From Sphingobacterium mizutaii (GTDB lineage: Bacteria > Bacteroidota > Bacteroidia > Sphingobacteriales > Sphingobacteriaceae): a stretch of 64,000 nucleotides of DNA. The position numbers and the translations under genes were made by a program. Below, in pieces: positions 1 through 8,057 of this stretch (positions are counted from its first letter, which is position 1; the number at the start of each line of letters is the position of its first letter). The DNA lies in assembly GCF_900187125.1 (NCBI RefSeq), contig NZ_LT906468.1, positions 2,976,001-3,040,000 on the forward strand. The letters run 5' to 3'. A model generated the notes under the pieces. It ran no database searches. It saw only the letters and a list, made by a program, of their open reading frames with translations, and was not told the DNA's origin.

Positions 1-281
1 TTGGAAACTTCATCAAAAACCTGAACCATAACACGTTCCGCTTTAGCACGCTCCTCCGCCACTTTCTTTAAGGCAACTGTATTTTGAGCCTGTTCTGATA
101 AAGCTTTGTTCGTTTTTTCTGCTCCGGAAACAATTTCCTTATTCATTTCCGAAATTGCATCTTTTGTCTTAGCAGACTCCTTTTGAACTTCCTTAGCAGA
201 ATCTGTTATTCTGTTAAATTCAGATACAACTGGCGTTACATCAACTGAAAACGGTACCTTATATTCTTCTCCTGATGCCAT
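1..281 (-). CDS. Tape-measure protein, N-terminal part
   Basis: This reading frame starts with ATG at 281 and runs off the left edge, giving 93 residues starting MASGEEYKVPFSV. It is helical and rich in Ala, Lys and Glu with coiled-coil character (residues 25-85), as at the start of phage tail tape-measure proteins, which set tail length. It directly follows the tail chaperone pair, which is the fixed position of the tape-measure gene in long-tailed phages. The identification rests on context and the coiled coil; the diagnostic repeats and membrane segments would lie outside the window. Confidence 0.6.
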   Translation of the reverse strand, partial: MASGEEYKVPFSVDVTPVVSEFNRITDSAKEVQKESAKTKDAISEMNKEIVSGAEKTNKALSEQAQNTVALKKVAEERAKAERVMVQVFDEVS

Positions 282-283
282 TT

Positions 284-616
284 CTATTTTGCTTTATTTG
301 TTTTATTATTTTTATTTTCCAACTTTTTTTGAAGTATTTCGTACAAACGCCAAAATTCCATTCCTGGGGTAGCCTTTAGAGAATCAAAGTCCTTGACACC
401 GTTATCTGCCATCATTGACCATAGGTCAATCCATTTCTTTTTGCCCTCGATTATTGAGCCTTTTAGATATCGGATTTCGTTATTCCCGTTTGATTTAGCT
501 TTTCTATCACTGCTAAAGATTCTGGGGTAAGCGTGCTTGAGATCTGATTGATAAGCCTTGAAAAACCGAGAGCTAATTGAAAAAAAGGACCTATTGAAAA
601 TCCCTCCTCTGACCAA
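284..616 (-). CDS. Tail chaperone T extension, expressed by -1 frameshift
   Basis: This frame is open from 616 to 284 but has no ATG; its only candidate start is TTG at 616. It lies in the -1 frame relative to the upstream chaperone ORF and ends just before the tape-measure start at 281. Expression is most simply explained by -1 slippage at 580-586, after which about 98 residues of this frame are added. These are basic, with a C-terminal KKLENKNNKTNKAK tail. By analogy with lambda gpGT, the T part would contact the tail-tube or tape-measure protein. Independent initiation at TTG remains possible. Confidence 0.55.
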   Translation of the reverse strand: MVRGGIFNRSFFSISSRFFKAYQSDLKHAYPRIFSSDRKAKSNGNNEIRYLKGSIIEGKKKWIDLWSMMADNGVKDFDSLKATPGMEFWRLYEILQKKLENKNNKTNKAK

Positions 617-975
617 TCATTAATTTTATTATTGATTATATCATCAGAAATAATACCTCTATTCTCTTTTTCTTCATTTATAAAGAGAGCACAAATTTTC
701 AATGCTACGATTTGCCTATCAAAAACGTTCATTAATCCATTTTGCATGTTATTAGCCAAAACTGCAATGTCAGTGAATTTTAATTCATTGGCCAACTGCG
801 TTACTTTCATCCAATTCTGGAACATTTCAGTCTGAGATACCCCATATTGAAGTTCCAAAGTAAACTCCTCATACTTGGACCATCTTTCAATAGATATATC
901 ACCAGTTTCAATTTGGTAATTCTTTCCATTTGCTTTGAAGGTTTTGTCCTGGATATTTAGGTGTTTTAATTTCAT
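463..975 (-). CDS. Tail assembly chaperone (gpG-like, short form)
   Basis: A 170-residue protein upstream of the tape measure. It overlaps a second frame (284-616) that has no ATG, only a TTG. In the overlap, its own frame contains T TTT TTT (586 down to 580), an exact X XXY YYZ slippery heptamer that would move ribosomes into the second frame. This is the classic gpG/gpGT arrangement, in which both products coat the tape measure during tail assembly. The frameshift product would be about 230 residues: 132 from this frame and 98 from the next. The function is inferred from position and the overlap, not from recognisable sequence. Confidence 0.6.
   Translation of the reverse strand: MKLKHLNIQDKTFKANGKNYQIETGDISIERWSKYEEFTLELQYGVSQTEMFQNWMKVTQLANELKFTDIAVLANNMQNGLMNVFDRQIVALKICALFINEEKENRGIISDDIINNKINDWSEEGFSIGPFFQLALGFSRLINQISSTLTPESLAVIEKLNQTGITKSDI
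580..586 (-). promoter_or_regulatory. Candidate -1 ribosomal slippery site T TTT TTT
   Basis: Seven consecutive T on the minus strand are phased exactly as X XXY YYZ in the upstream frame (codons CCT TTT TTT CAA). Slippage by -1 gives TCC TTT TTT TCA, which continues the 284-616 frame to its stop. I did not identify a clear downstream pseudoknot by eye. Confidence 0.55.
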
Positions 976-1010
976 AGATTAAAATTAGTATAATATTATT
1001 ATATATTGAT

Positions 1011-1313
1011 TTATTTATATTTATAAGCCAAGAAAATAGCTAAACAAATCGTGTAAGGAAAAAATATAAGATTGGCAAAATCTTCCATTTTATGACAATA
1101 ATATATTTGAACCCACAATGTTAATTGCCCTGTAAAACAAATAGAACAAAGCCCTAATGGCTTGCCTAACCATTCTGGAAGCTTTCCAATTAAACGGCCA
1201 TACCAATTCAACACATCTTCATACATTAGAATTGAAGTGAACACATAGCCAACGATTGAGCAACAAAAAGCCACCATCGACCAAAAAACAAGGGATAACA
1301 ATAATTCTAACAT
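1011..1313 (-). CDS. Small phage membrane protein with CxxC
   Basis: A 100-residue protein with a hydrophobic N-terminal helix (about 3-28) and another hydrophobic segment near the C-terminus (about 80-96). A CSIC motif lies between them in the context GLCSICFTGQ (about 54-63), resembling small membrane proteins of unknown function with a conserved C-x-x-C-x-G core. It overlaps the preceding gene by 7 bases and sits between the tail-completion gene and the chaperone, so it is co-transcribed with the structural genes. Its role in the particle or cell is unknown. Confidence 0.6.
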   Translation of the reverse strand: MLELLLSLVFWSMVAFCCSIVGYVFTSILMYEDVLNWYGRLIGKLPEWLGKPLGLCSICFTGQLTLWVQIYYCHKMEDFANLIFFPYTICLAIFLAYKYK

Positions 1314-1879
1314 GGGTCAGCTGGTATTAAAGGTGAAAGACAGCTACTACTTAATCGAAATGATGCTTTTATTTTCAACGAAAAGAAATCGAAAGGAGGC
1401 ATTAAATATTGAGAATAAGTTTCTTGATAGCTGTATGATGAAAATATTGAAGCGCTACGAATTGAACTTGAGACTACGTTAAATTTCAACTTGGTAACAG
1501 GAGCTACATTCTGGAATGATTTAAAAATATTCATAATGTCAGCCATTGCATTAGCGGATACAGCTTCAACATTTCCAGCAATTTTTTTAGGACATAGCCA
1601 ACAAACTAAAGTTATGTCAGATGTCCAATCGTTATTTCCTTCGTGTTTTGAGCCGCCATCTTCGACATAAAACATGCCTTTTATAGAATCATCAGGCACA
1701 AAGGCAATTGCGTTTTTCTCTTCAGCAACATCGACCTCTATAGGAAATCTAACCTGCTTTACCTTTCCTGATCCGCTATTATCTTCCTTAGTAATAGTTT
1801 GAACTAACCCAGCACCCTTATCAAAATAAGGAAGTGGAGTAAGAAGATCCTTTATTATTTTGCCAATTAGAACATTCAT
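1307..1879 (-). CDS. Putative tail completion/terminator protein
   Basis: A 190-residue protein whose start overlaps the stop of the upstream gp10-like gene (TAATG). No family is recognisable by eye. Its size and its place right after the HK97-gp10-like connector fit a tail terminator or tail-tube protein; it is the only remaining candidate for either role before the chaperone genes. The C-terminal 20 residues are Ser- and Leu-rich and end in a cysteine. The assignment is positional only. Confidence 0.4.
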   Translation of the reverse strand: MNVLIGKIIKDLLTPLPYFDKGAGLVQTITKEDNSGSGKVKQVRFPIEVDVAEEKNAIAFVPDDSIKGMFYVEDGGSKHEGNNDWTSDITLVCWLCPKKIAGNVEAVSANAMADIMNIFKSFQNVAPVTKLKFNVVSSSIRSASIFSSYSYQETYSQYLMPPFDFFSLKIKASFRLSSSCLSPLIPADPC

Positions 1880-2430
1880 AATTTTATTTTTTCAAAAACT
1901 TTGTCTAACATTTTATTTGCTATTCCATTAAGAAACCTCTTTTCATCCTCATTCGGATAAAGGAAATCACCGTATAGTTTAAAACCGTAAAATAATCTTT
2001 GTGAAACTTCAGGATTATCTGATCCCAAATAAGCTTTTGCTACAAATCCACTTCTTTCAATTGAAACTACTTTTAGATTTTGAAAGGTCCTACCTGTAAA
2101 TGTAAAATCAACAAAATTAGTTTGATGACCATTTGCTTCACGAACATCCTTCCAAGAAACCAATTCACCTGACTTTTTCTTATTCTTAATCATTCTATCA
2201 AAACCACTATTTTTTCGAGCGTAAGAATTTGACCATTTATCATTTGAGTATAAATAAGCCGGCACTCCTTTTTCAGAATAGCTTTCTCCCGGTATACCTT
2301 CTGACTGGATTCTACGAACCACATAACCTTTTTGATTCAATGCCATTTCAACTGCAATATTTTCTGCTTCAATTGGAAGTTCTTTTATTACACTTTCAAG
2401 CTTTGCAATGAATTCACCTAATTCTTTCAT
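1876..2430 (-). CDS. HK97 gp10-like head-tail connector
   Basis: A 184-residue protein starting with an amphipathic helix (MKELGEFIAKLESVIKELP), followed by a basic region and a segment with WSNSYARK and GRTFQNLKV. This is the layout of neck or tail-completion proteins of the HK97 gp10 type. It overlaps both neighbours by 4 bases, so it is tightly coupled in the operon. The C-terminal residues (about 145-184) again form an amphipathic helix. The family match is by general features and gene order, so moderate confidence only. Confidence 0.5.
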   Translation of the reverse strand: MKELGEFIAKLESVIKELPIEAENIAVEMALNQKGYVVRRIQSEGIPGESYSEKGVPAYLYSNDKWSNSYARKNSGFDRMIKNKKKSGELVSWKDVREANGHQTNFVDFTFTGRTFQNLKVVSIERSGFVAKAYLGSDNPEVSQRLFYGFKLYGDFLYPNEDEKRFLNGIANKMLDKVFEKIKL

Positions 2431-3488
2431 CTAATTAGACCTTTATACATTATGTTAGAATCATCGCATCCAACACAATCATTAATTTTTTCAAATGGGT
2501 ACGTTTGAGCTAACCACAAAATTCGATTATCAAATTCTTTCCTAAAATGATTTCGTTTTCCCCACATATGCTCATTTGTAAGCATAGTGAACCTGTTAAC
2601 CTTTCCAGAAGACATAACTTCCTCAATAAGAAATTCTTGAGCTTTATAGGCAATAGCATGAGCAATAGTATTGCTTTCATCTAATTCCAAAAGGTTACAA
2701 ATAGATTCCTTTGAGGTGCAATCAATCTTAGCATCCACATATATACCATAAGAATATATTTGATCGGAACTGCTTCTCAAATTATCTAAAGAAGACCCTT
2801 GAACACCTCCAATAGATAAATAAGATTTTAAAATTCTCTCCATACCTCCGCAAGAACATGTTGCTTGGTTGTCTCTCGGAAATCCTGATAAGGAAGTATC
2901 AATAACAAAGTAGTAATCTATTGATATGTTTTTTTCATCGTAAAGAGGAAGTTCCAATATTTCATCCAATTTATGTGTTGATTGAATATTAGTAATAGTT
3001 TGAATTTCAAACGTTTTTACAATGGATAGTTCCTCATTTTGGGAATACCCTTTATACACATTTATGCTGACATTAACTTCACTTCCCCAAATCAATCCAA
3101 TTGAGGAAATTTTAATAGAGGAACTCCTTAATAACCTAGTTCTAAGTCTTAATCCAACAAATCTTGAAAGGCCATTTAAAGTTCTTAAATGATTAGTTTT
3201 TCCGATACGGCCATCAAATTTTTGGAATTTATTAGCATACCCTCCATTGGTTGCGTATTGAGCTAAAATAGATTCTATAAACTGATCGGTTGCACGCTTA
3301 CGTGCTGACCTAGATTTTGTTAGGAAATCCTGGCAATCAATTTTTCCAATAGCAGATAGTTTCAGACCACCTTCGACTTCATCGAGATAAATTCCTGATT
3401 TGCTTATTTTATCATCTGGTGTTACATCTTGAGAAGCACATTCACATTCAGTATTTGATATTCCTATAATTTTATCTAAACATTCCAT
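2427..3488 (-). CDS. Unknown virion-region protein, Cys-rich
   Basis: A 353-residue protein between the capsid and connector genes. I do not recognise a family. It has clustered cysteines near the N-terminus (CECAS, residues about 15-19), in the middle (CSCGG, about 213-217) and near the C-terminus (CVGCDD, about 340-345), which could bind metal or form disulfides in the particle. The GIYLDEVEGG segment near residue 33 recalls N-termini of structural proteins in other Bacteroidota phages, from memory only. Its position suggests a head-tail joining or capsid-associated protein. Confidence 0.45.
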   Translation of the reverse strand: MECLDKIIGISNTECECASQDVTPDDKISKSGIYLDEVEGGLKLSAIGKIDCQDFLTKSRSARKRATDQFIESILAQYATNGGYANKFQKFDGRIGKTNHLRTLNGLSRFVGLRLRTRLLRSSSIKISSIGLIWGSEVNVSINVYKGYSQNEELSIVKTFEIQTITNIQSTHKLDEILELPLYDEKNISIDYYFVIDTSLSGFPRDNQATCSCGGMERILKSYLSIGGVQGSSLDNLRSSSDQIYSYGIYVDAKIDCTSKESICNLLELDESNTIAHAIAYKAQEFLIEEVMSSGKVNRFTMLTNEHMWGKRNHFRKEFDNRILWLAQTYPFEKINDCVGCDDSNIMYKGLIR

Positions 3489-3567
3489 TTTTTAAGTATT
3501 AAAAAAGGGAAGGGCTCTGCCCTCCCCCAATCAACCATAGTACTACCCCTAATACTAACGATATTCT

Positions 3568-4596
3568 TTATACTGCTGCTTTCTTCTTGAAAAGTAAAAC
3601 ACCAGTGATGTTTTCATTACATCTGATAGGATTTAACCACAATCCTGTGCGGATTTTATAATTCCAAGAATGCCAGATCTTACCATTAATACACTCCATT
3701 TTGTAGGTTACATCGTACCTCAAACCAGGGATGTAGTTTGAAGGGACAGAATAGCGAGTAACAGATGGATTCTTAATTTCTCTTGGTGTTTCTGGGAAAC
3801 GAGACTTTGAGCCGAATGCAATTGATCCAGGATCAAGAACGATGGTTACATCTTGCATTGCATTAGCATTGAAACCAAACAAATCATTGCGATATGTCAA
3901 ATCTCCATACATGGAAGCAGCAGCTTTACCATCATCGTTACCCAAGAACTTCTTAGAACGATAGTTATCTTGAAAAAGATTGCCTCCATCTAGGACCAAT
4001 AATGAACTAAACTTGTTCATTACACCAGCTTGTTGTAGGTAAGGGAAAAAACCTTCTGCTGTGAAATTTGCAGCAGGAATTTCAGTGTAGCCTCCAACAT
4101 TTGTACCTATCGTACCGGCTCCAGCATATTGATTAACTCCTCCGAACGTCAACAGCTTAGCTGCAAGTTTTTTGTTTAGCTTATTGATCAGGTTCCTTTC
4201 AACACCCATCAATGATACAGCGATAGCTTCCTCCATTTTAATAAAGTTACCACGGAACTTTTCTTCGTTAACCTTGAAAGAATCTTCAACAAAAGTGTCA
4301 ATTGCTTCAAGTTTCGATTTGCTTTCAGGTTCAGTAGCAACGATATCACAAGAATCATCATCGGTAACGGTATCATCCGAATTGTCTTGACAGAAATCAA
4401 CCCAGTTGACAGAAACCTGACGATCCAAAGATTCATCTTCAATTTCTTTCACTGTAGCTGTTTGTTGCTCCTTTATAACCTTGGCCGTTGCCAAATCAGG
4501 GTTATAATCACGATTTTTAACTTTATCGTACCATTTTTCCTCCATTCGGAGTTGTAATTCTGTTAGCGCGGTTTTATTGAATTCTCCTGCTGCCAT
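3568..4596 (-). CDS. Major capsid protein
   Basis: A 342-residue protein directly downstream (leftward) of a scaffold-like gene, the standard place for the major capsid protein. The N-terminal 100 residues are charged and helical; the central part contains the Gly-rich segment GGVNQYAGAGTIGTNVGG (about 147-165) and a hydrophobic SSLLVLDGGNLF stretch. The C-terminal part has the beta-rich, aromatic pattern of HK97-fold capsids (YKMECINGKIWHSWNYKIRTGLWLNP). About 70 bases of non-coding DNA precede the next gene, unlike the overlaps elsewhere in the operon, so it may be translated independently at high level. Confidence 0.7.
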   Translation of the reverse strand: MAAGEFNKTALTELQLRMEEKWYDKVKNRDYNPDLATAKVIKEQQTATVKEIEDESLDRQVSVNWVDFCQDNSDDTVTDDDSCDIVATEPESKSKLEAIDTFVEDSFKVNEEKFRGNFIKMEEAIAVSLMGVERNLINKLNKKLAAKLLTFGGVNQYAGAGTIGTNVGGYTEIPAANFTAEGFFPYLQQAGVMNKFSSLLVLDGGNLFQDNYRSKKFLGNDDGKAAASMYGDLTYRNDLFGFNANAMQDVTIVLDPGSIAFGSKSRFPETPREIKNPSVTRYSVPSNYIPGLRYDVTYKMECINGKIWHSWNYKIRTGLWLNPIRCNENITGVLLFKKKAAV

Positions 4597-4622
4597 TTTA
4601 ATCTATTTTTTTAAGTGAACAG

Positions 4623-5510
4623 TTACGCCTGCTGCTTTTGCCAAGCATCTCTAACTGCGCCCCTATCTTCAACTGAATTATTGGTATCTGAAATGTATTT
4701 CAAGTATTCAGCTTCATTCTTAGGGACGAAAGCAGTTCCATTTGAAGAACCTCCGGATTTATTACCCTCACTACCACGAGCAGAAGATTGTTTAAAGTCA
4801 AAATAGGTTGAAGCAGTATTTTTCACCAATTGATTGAAATCAATCAGATTTCCATGATCATCACCTAATGCTTTGCCATCTTTTTTAACAATAAATGAAC
4901 CGTCCTCAGTAGTGTCATAGTCGTATCCTTCCAATTCACGAAGCAATACCTCACGTTGTTTAGCTGCTTTCGCTTTATCTTCAGATAAAACTGGATTTAA
5001 TCCTTCAAATACTTCAAGGGCTTTGGATTTGACAGAAGAAAGTGTTCTTTCACGATTGAATTTAGTTTCCGCTTCTTTAACAGCTTCGGAAACTTTAGTT
5101 TCTGTTTCTTTAGATGTATCATCAAGCTTCTTTTGTAACTGGATATATAGCGACGACTTTTTAATATCATCATCGGTAAGTCCATTTTTACCAGCTTGTC
5201 GATCTAAAGCGTGAACAGCTTTAATCAAATCAATTCCTTTAAGGTTTTCATCATTCAAATTGAAATCCGCTCTAATCTGTTTTTCCAAATCCTTAAGACT
5301 TTCAGACTTCCCTTTCTTGTGGCCATCATTAAAAGCATCAGTCTTTAAAGTGGAAATTCGTCCTTTATCTGATTCTAAAATCGTGGACAATTCAGCTTGA
5401 GCATCGAAATCCTCTCCATCTGCCTTTGCAACAAGAGCAGCAACTTGTTCATCTGACATCTTATAAACGGTCGTCAGCAATCCCGCCAGTAATATTTGTA
5501 ATCCTTTCAT
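4623..5510 (-). CDS. Capsid scaffold-like protein
   Basis: A 295-residue, strongly charged, helical protein immediately before the capsid gene. Residues 50-190 are rich in Lys, Asp and Glu with predicted coiled coil, the C-terminal region contains a Gly/Ser linker (RGSEGNKSGGSSNGT, about 244-258), and a short amphipathic helix follows. This is the typical build of phage scaffolding proteins, which guide procapsid assembly through their C-terminal helix. The first 20 residues (MKGLQILLAGLLTTVYKMSD) are unusually hydrophobic; an internal start at the MSDEQ methionine (residue 18) would remove them and looks more natural. Confidence 0.6.
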   Translation of the reverse strand: MKGLQILLAGLLTTVYKMSDEQVAALVAKADGEDFDAQAELSTILESDKGRISTLKTDAFNDGHKKGKSESLKDLEKQIRADFNLNDENLKGIDLIKAVHALDRQAGKNGLTDDDIKKSSLYIQLQKKLDDTSKETETKVSEAVKEAETKFNRERTLSSVKSKALEVFEGLNPVLSEDKAKAAKQREVLLRELEGYDYDTTEDGSFIVKKDGKALGDDHGNLIDFNQLVKNTASTYFDFKQSSARGSEGNKSGGSSNGTAFVPKNEAEYLKYISDTNNSVEDRGAVRDAWQKQQA

Positions 5511-5519
5511 AGGAATGAA

Positions 5520-5690
5520 TTATTTTGTTTCTTCGGTTGTTGGTTTATTTACTTTGATTGTTGGAGCAGATACCACAACATAGTTTTTTGCGATTTGATC
5601 ATTCGCTTGAATGGTTTCCCATTCTTTAGGAGTAACATCCAACTCAACCTTGGAGCGGACATTTTTAATTCTAAATTTTTCACCAGCCAT
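5520..5690 (-). CDS. Short unknown protein in head operon (56 aa)
   Basis: A 56-residue frame starting MAGEKFRIKNVRSKVELDV and ending KPTTEETK. Its ATG overlaps the stop of the upstream coiled-coil gene (TAATG at 5688-5692), and it ends 10 bases before the scaffold start, so it fits the tightly packed operon. The content (beta-prone basic N-terminus, Thr/Lys-rich tail) looks genuine. It may be a small head-decoration or head-fibre component, but nothing in the sequence identifies it. Confidence 0.6.
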   Translation of the reverse strand: MAGEKFRIKNVRSKVELDVTPKEWETIQANDQIAKNYVVVSAPTIKVNKPTTEETK

Positions 5691-6175
5691 TACTTCGCTT
5701 CTTCTGGAGTTTCAACTTTAATCTGCCATCCGTTTTTATCTGCTGGCAATGAATCCCAGGCAGGTTTCGGAAATGTTCGTTCCTGATCTCCTTTTACAGC
5801 AATTATATCGGTACTTTCGATTGGCTTAGAAGAATTTAAACCTGATTTATTGAGAAAAGCATTTTCAAATTCTTCGATAATTACTTTTGAATTCTCGATA
5901 GCCTCATTTGCAACCTTAAGAGCTTCTTCTAAATCCTTAACTAATAATTCTTTGCTATCTAACGAATCCCTTAAATCCTCAACCTCTACTTCCTTCCCTT
6001 CCAACATCCTGTGCAAATCAGCATTTTCTTTTTTGTAAGAGTCCAATTCTTTTTTCAGTTCCTTTTCTAGGTCGGTCTCTTGATTTAAGTTTGTAGATGG
6101 TTGCTTTTCAATATCCAATTGTTTAGCTGTATCAGCATTCTTGGAATCCTTCTTGTTTTTTGTTAAATCTTCCAT
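5690..6175 (-). CDS. Coiled-coil protein of head operon
   Basis: A 161-residue, mostly helical, highly charged protein. Residues 35-105 form a clear coiled coil (ELKKELDSYKKENADLHRML then EVEVEDLRDSLDSKELLVKD). The C-terminal 40 residues resemble a small globular tail (WDSLPADKNGWQIKVETPEEAK). It lies between the portal/MuF genes and the scaffold gene and is preceded by a TATATTTG box (6207-6214), so it may start its own transcript after the plus-strand insertion at 6.3-7.1 kb. A second scaffold component or capsid-stabilising protein is possible; not established. Confidence 0.55.
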   Translation of the reverse strand: MEDLTKNKKDSKNADTAKQLDIEKQPSTNLNQETDLEKELKKELDSYKKENADLHRMLEGKEVEVEDLRDSLDSKELLVKDLEEALKVANEAIENSKVIIEEFENAFLNKSGLNSSKPIESTDIIAVKGDQERTFPKPAWDSLPADKNGWQIKVETPEEAK

Positions 6176-6206
6176 ATGGATAATATTAGATTATAAATAT
6201 TTAATA

Positions 6207-6214
6207 CAAATATA
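6207..6214 (-). promoter_or_regulatory. Candidate -7 promoter box (TATATTTG)
   Basis: A perfect TAnnTTTG match on the minus strand 32 bases before the start of the 5690-6175 gene. It would restart leftward transcription past the oppositely oriented 6335-7114 gene. No convincing -33 TTTG is visible. Confidence 0.4.
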
Positions 6215-6334
6215 TTAATATTTTTTATTTACAAATTATTATAGTTAAAATGATTGCTATTATTAATGGAAAACAATATTTGATTTCAATTTTTAATAAT
6301 TTATATTAGTATTTGCTAACTATAAAAACCAAAT

Positions 6335-7114
6335 ATGATTAATATATTTTATGTCCAAAATCCCCAAATTTTAAAGCCTGCAACTTGGAAAGCTTTAGTT
6401 GAAATTTTAAATATTAATACTGTAATTGATTTTCTCATTTACAATGATCCAAATTATGATTATTCGAGTGCATTAACCGCTCATAATGAAGTTTTCAATA
6501 AAGTGCCTAGAAAGTACAGCGCTCATAAATATATTCCAAATGACTTTCATGCTTTAGAAACAACTGAAAAAGCAAAAATCATAACTCAAAAAAAGAATTA
6601 TTTTCTTTCTAAAATCTTCGATAATGCCAAAGAATATAAAGGTCCAATGTCCCCAGATCGGAAAAAAGTTAATATTCAAAACAGCAATAATTATTTGATA
6701 ATTTATCATTGGAATAAAAACTTAGATCAAATGATGAGATATATTCATTTTGGGATAAAAAATCAAAGTATCTGTAACCCCAGATTCATTGCTCAATCGG
6801 ATTTAAGATTAGATTTAAAATCTATAGATCAATATCAAGGAAATTGGACGCCTGTATCAATAAAAAACGTATTAAATGAATTAGAAGAAAAGTACAACCT
6901 CAGCTATAATCAAATTTTCAAGGAAGAATATTTAGAAGCAGTTCAAAATAAGTATCAAGAACATTTAGATAGGTTAAAATATGAAATGGATGAATATAAT
7001 ATTCAAGCTAGAATTAACCAATCTAATCAAGATATAGAAGATAATTTAAATGAAGGAAGAAATGAAGTCCAAAGTTGGAGAGAAGATTTTGGATCTATGG
7101 ATTTCGATGATTAA
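6335..7114 (+). CDS. Unknown plus-strand cargo gene inside the head operon
   Basis: A 259-residue protein of no recognisable family, in the opposite orientation to the surrounding structural genes and flanked by AT-rich non-coding DNA on both sides (about 160 bases before, 46 after). It is rich in Asn, Tyr and Lys. There is no signal peptide. Residues 200-259 are helical and acidic (EYNIQARINQSNQDIEDNLNEGRNEVQSW) and end in DFDD. Its orientation and isolation fit a separately expressed lysogenic cargo gene, such as exclusion or defence. It splits the MuF gene from the scaffold block, so it was probably acquired later. Confidence 0.6.
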   Translation: MINIFYVQNPQILKPATWKALVEILNINTVIDFLIYNDPNYDYSSALTAHNEVFNKVPRKYSAHKYIPNDFHALETTEKAKIITQKKNYFLSKIFDNAKEYKGPMSPDRKKVNIQNSNNYLIIYHWNKNLDQMMRYIHFGIKNQSICNPRFIAQSDLRLDLKSIDQYQGNWTPVSIKNVLNELEEKYNLSYNQIFKEEYLEAVQNKYQEHLDRLKYEMDEYNIQARINQSNQDIEDNLNEGRNEVQSWREDFGSMDFDD

Positions 7115-7160
7115 AAACTAAAATTTAACGATATTTTTTTTGCATTATTAAATTTAAGGT

Positions 7161-8057
7161 TTATATAACAAGGTCCGGCCGTAAGGCAAATGCCATTTCT
7201 TCTGAAATATAATCAATCGAGTGCCGACAACCATAACCGCCCCTATGAATCAAAGGATCGTAGTTAGGTGGCTTTGCGTTATTGTCTTCTTCGCTCTCCC
7301 ATTTTTTCGCTTCATCTGTCGAAAAAACCTGGCCATTTTTTCTAATACAAAACGATCTTGAAGTTTTAATAATACCTCCATTGTAAATAAAATATTTTAA
7401 TTCAAGTTCTTCAGATAATAATTTGCTTTGTAATGCATCGACTTGAGAATAGGTATCATACGCATAATTCCTGTAAAATCTTTCAAAAATGCCCATCCTG
7501 TCCGGTTCACCTTCAATAAGAGTTCTCAATCCTTTGCGGAATGATTCAAATTCAGATTTTGAAGCCATTCCCTGACGCACAAAATCTTTTAGCTTTTCAC
7601 CCACTTCCGGAGAATCAAACAGACCCTGCATATATCCTTCACGAACAATTTTTCCATTTTTATCAAAGCCAAGCCTATTAAAAACAATTTCATTTATCTG
7701 GTCAGCTGTCGCTTTAAAAAATTTCTTGTCTGCAGTTATGGATCCATAATAAACTATGTTTTCATTTAGGATATGTTTCACATTTGAAATCATCTTAATC
7801 AAAACCTTTTTGAAAGTTTTTGATTTAATATCCTCCATCATTTTATCCAACTTTAGCAATAGCTTTTTATTTTTTGAAGAATACATGATTTTATGCTCTT
7901 CCAGCTCAATCTTTTCAACAAGAGCAATGAGAAAATCATAAGCAAATTTATTTTGATTATTGACAACCAAACTATTCAACTCTTTTACAGATTGCTCGAT
8001 CCAATCAGGTTTTTCGGAAATCCTTTCCAATTTAGCCTTAGCTTCAAATACCGTCAT
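7161..8057 (-). CDS. Mu gpF-like head morphogenesis protein
   Basis: A 298-residue protein. The C-terminal third carries the pattern of the phage Mu gpF family: a Ser-Arg-x-Phe-C segment (SRSFCIRKNGQVFSTDE, about 232-248), a Trp/acidic region and the GGYGCRHSIDYI motif (about 274-285). The N-terminal two thirds are helical. The family takes part in capsid assembly and is usually encoded next to the portal, as here: the start overlaps the end of the portal gene by 14 bases. The C-terminus is intact. Confidence 0.8.
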   Translation of the reverse strand: MTVFEAKAKLERISEKPDWIEQSVKELNSLVVNNQNKFAYDFLIALVEKIELEEHKIMYSSKNKKLLLKLDKMMEDIKSKTFKKVLIKMISNVKHILNENIVYYGSITADKKFFKATADQINEIVFNRLGFDKNGKIVREGYMQGLFDSPEVGEKLKDFVRQGMASKSEFESFRKGLRTLIEGEPDRMGIFERFYRNYAYDTYSQVDALQSKLLSEELELKYFIYNGGIIKTSRSFCIRKNGQVFSTDEAKKWESEEDNNAKPPNYDPLIHRGGYGCRHSIDYISEEMAFALRPDLVI

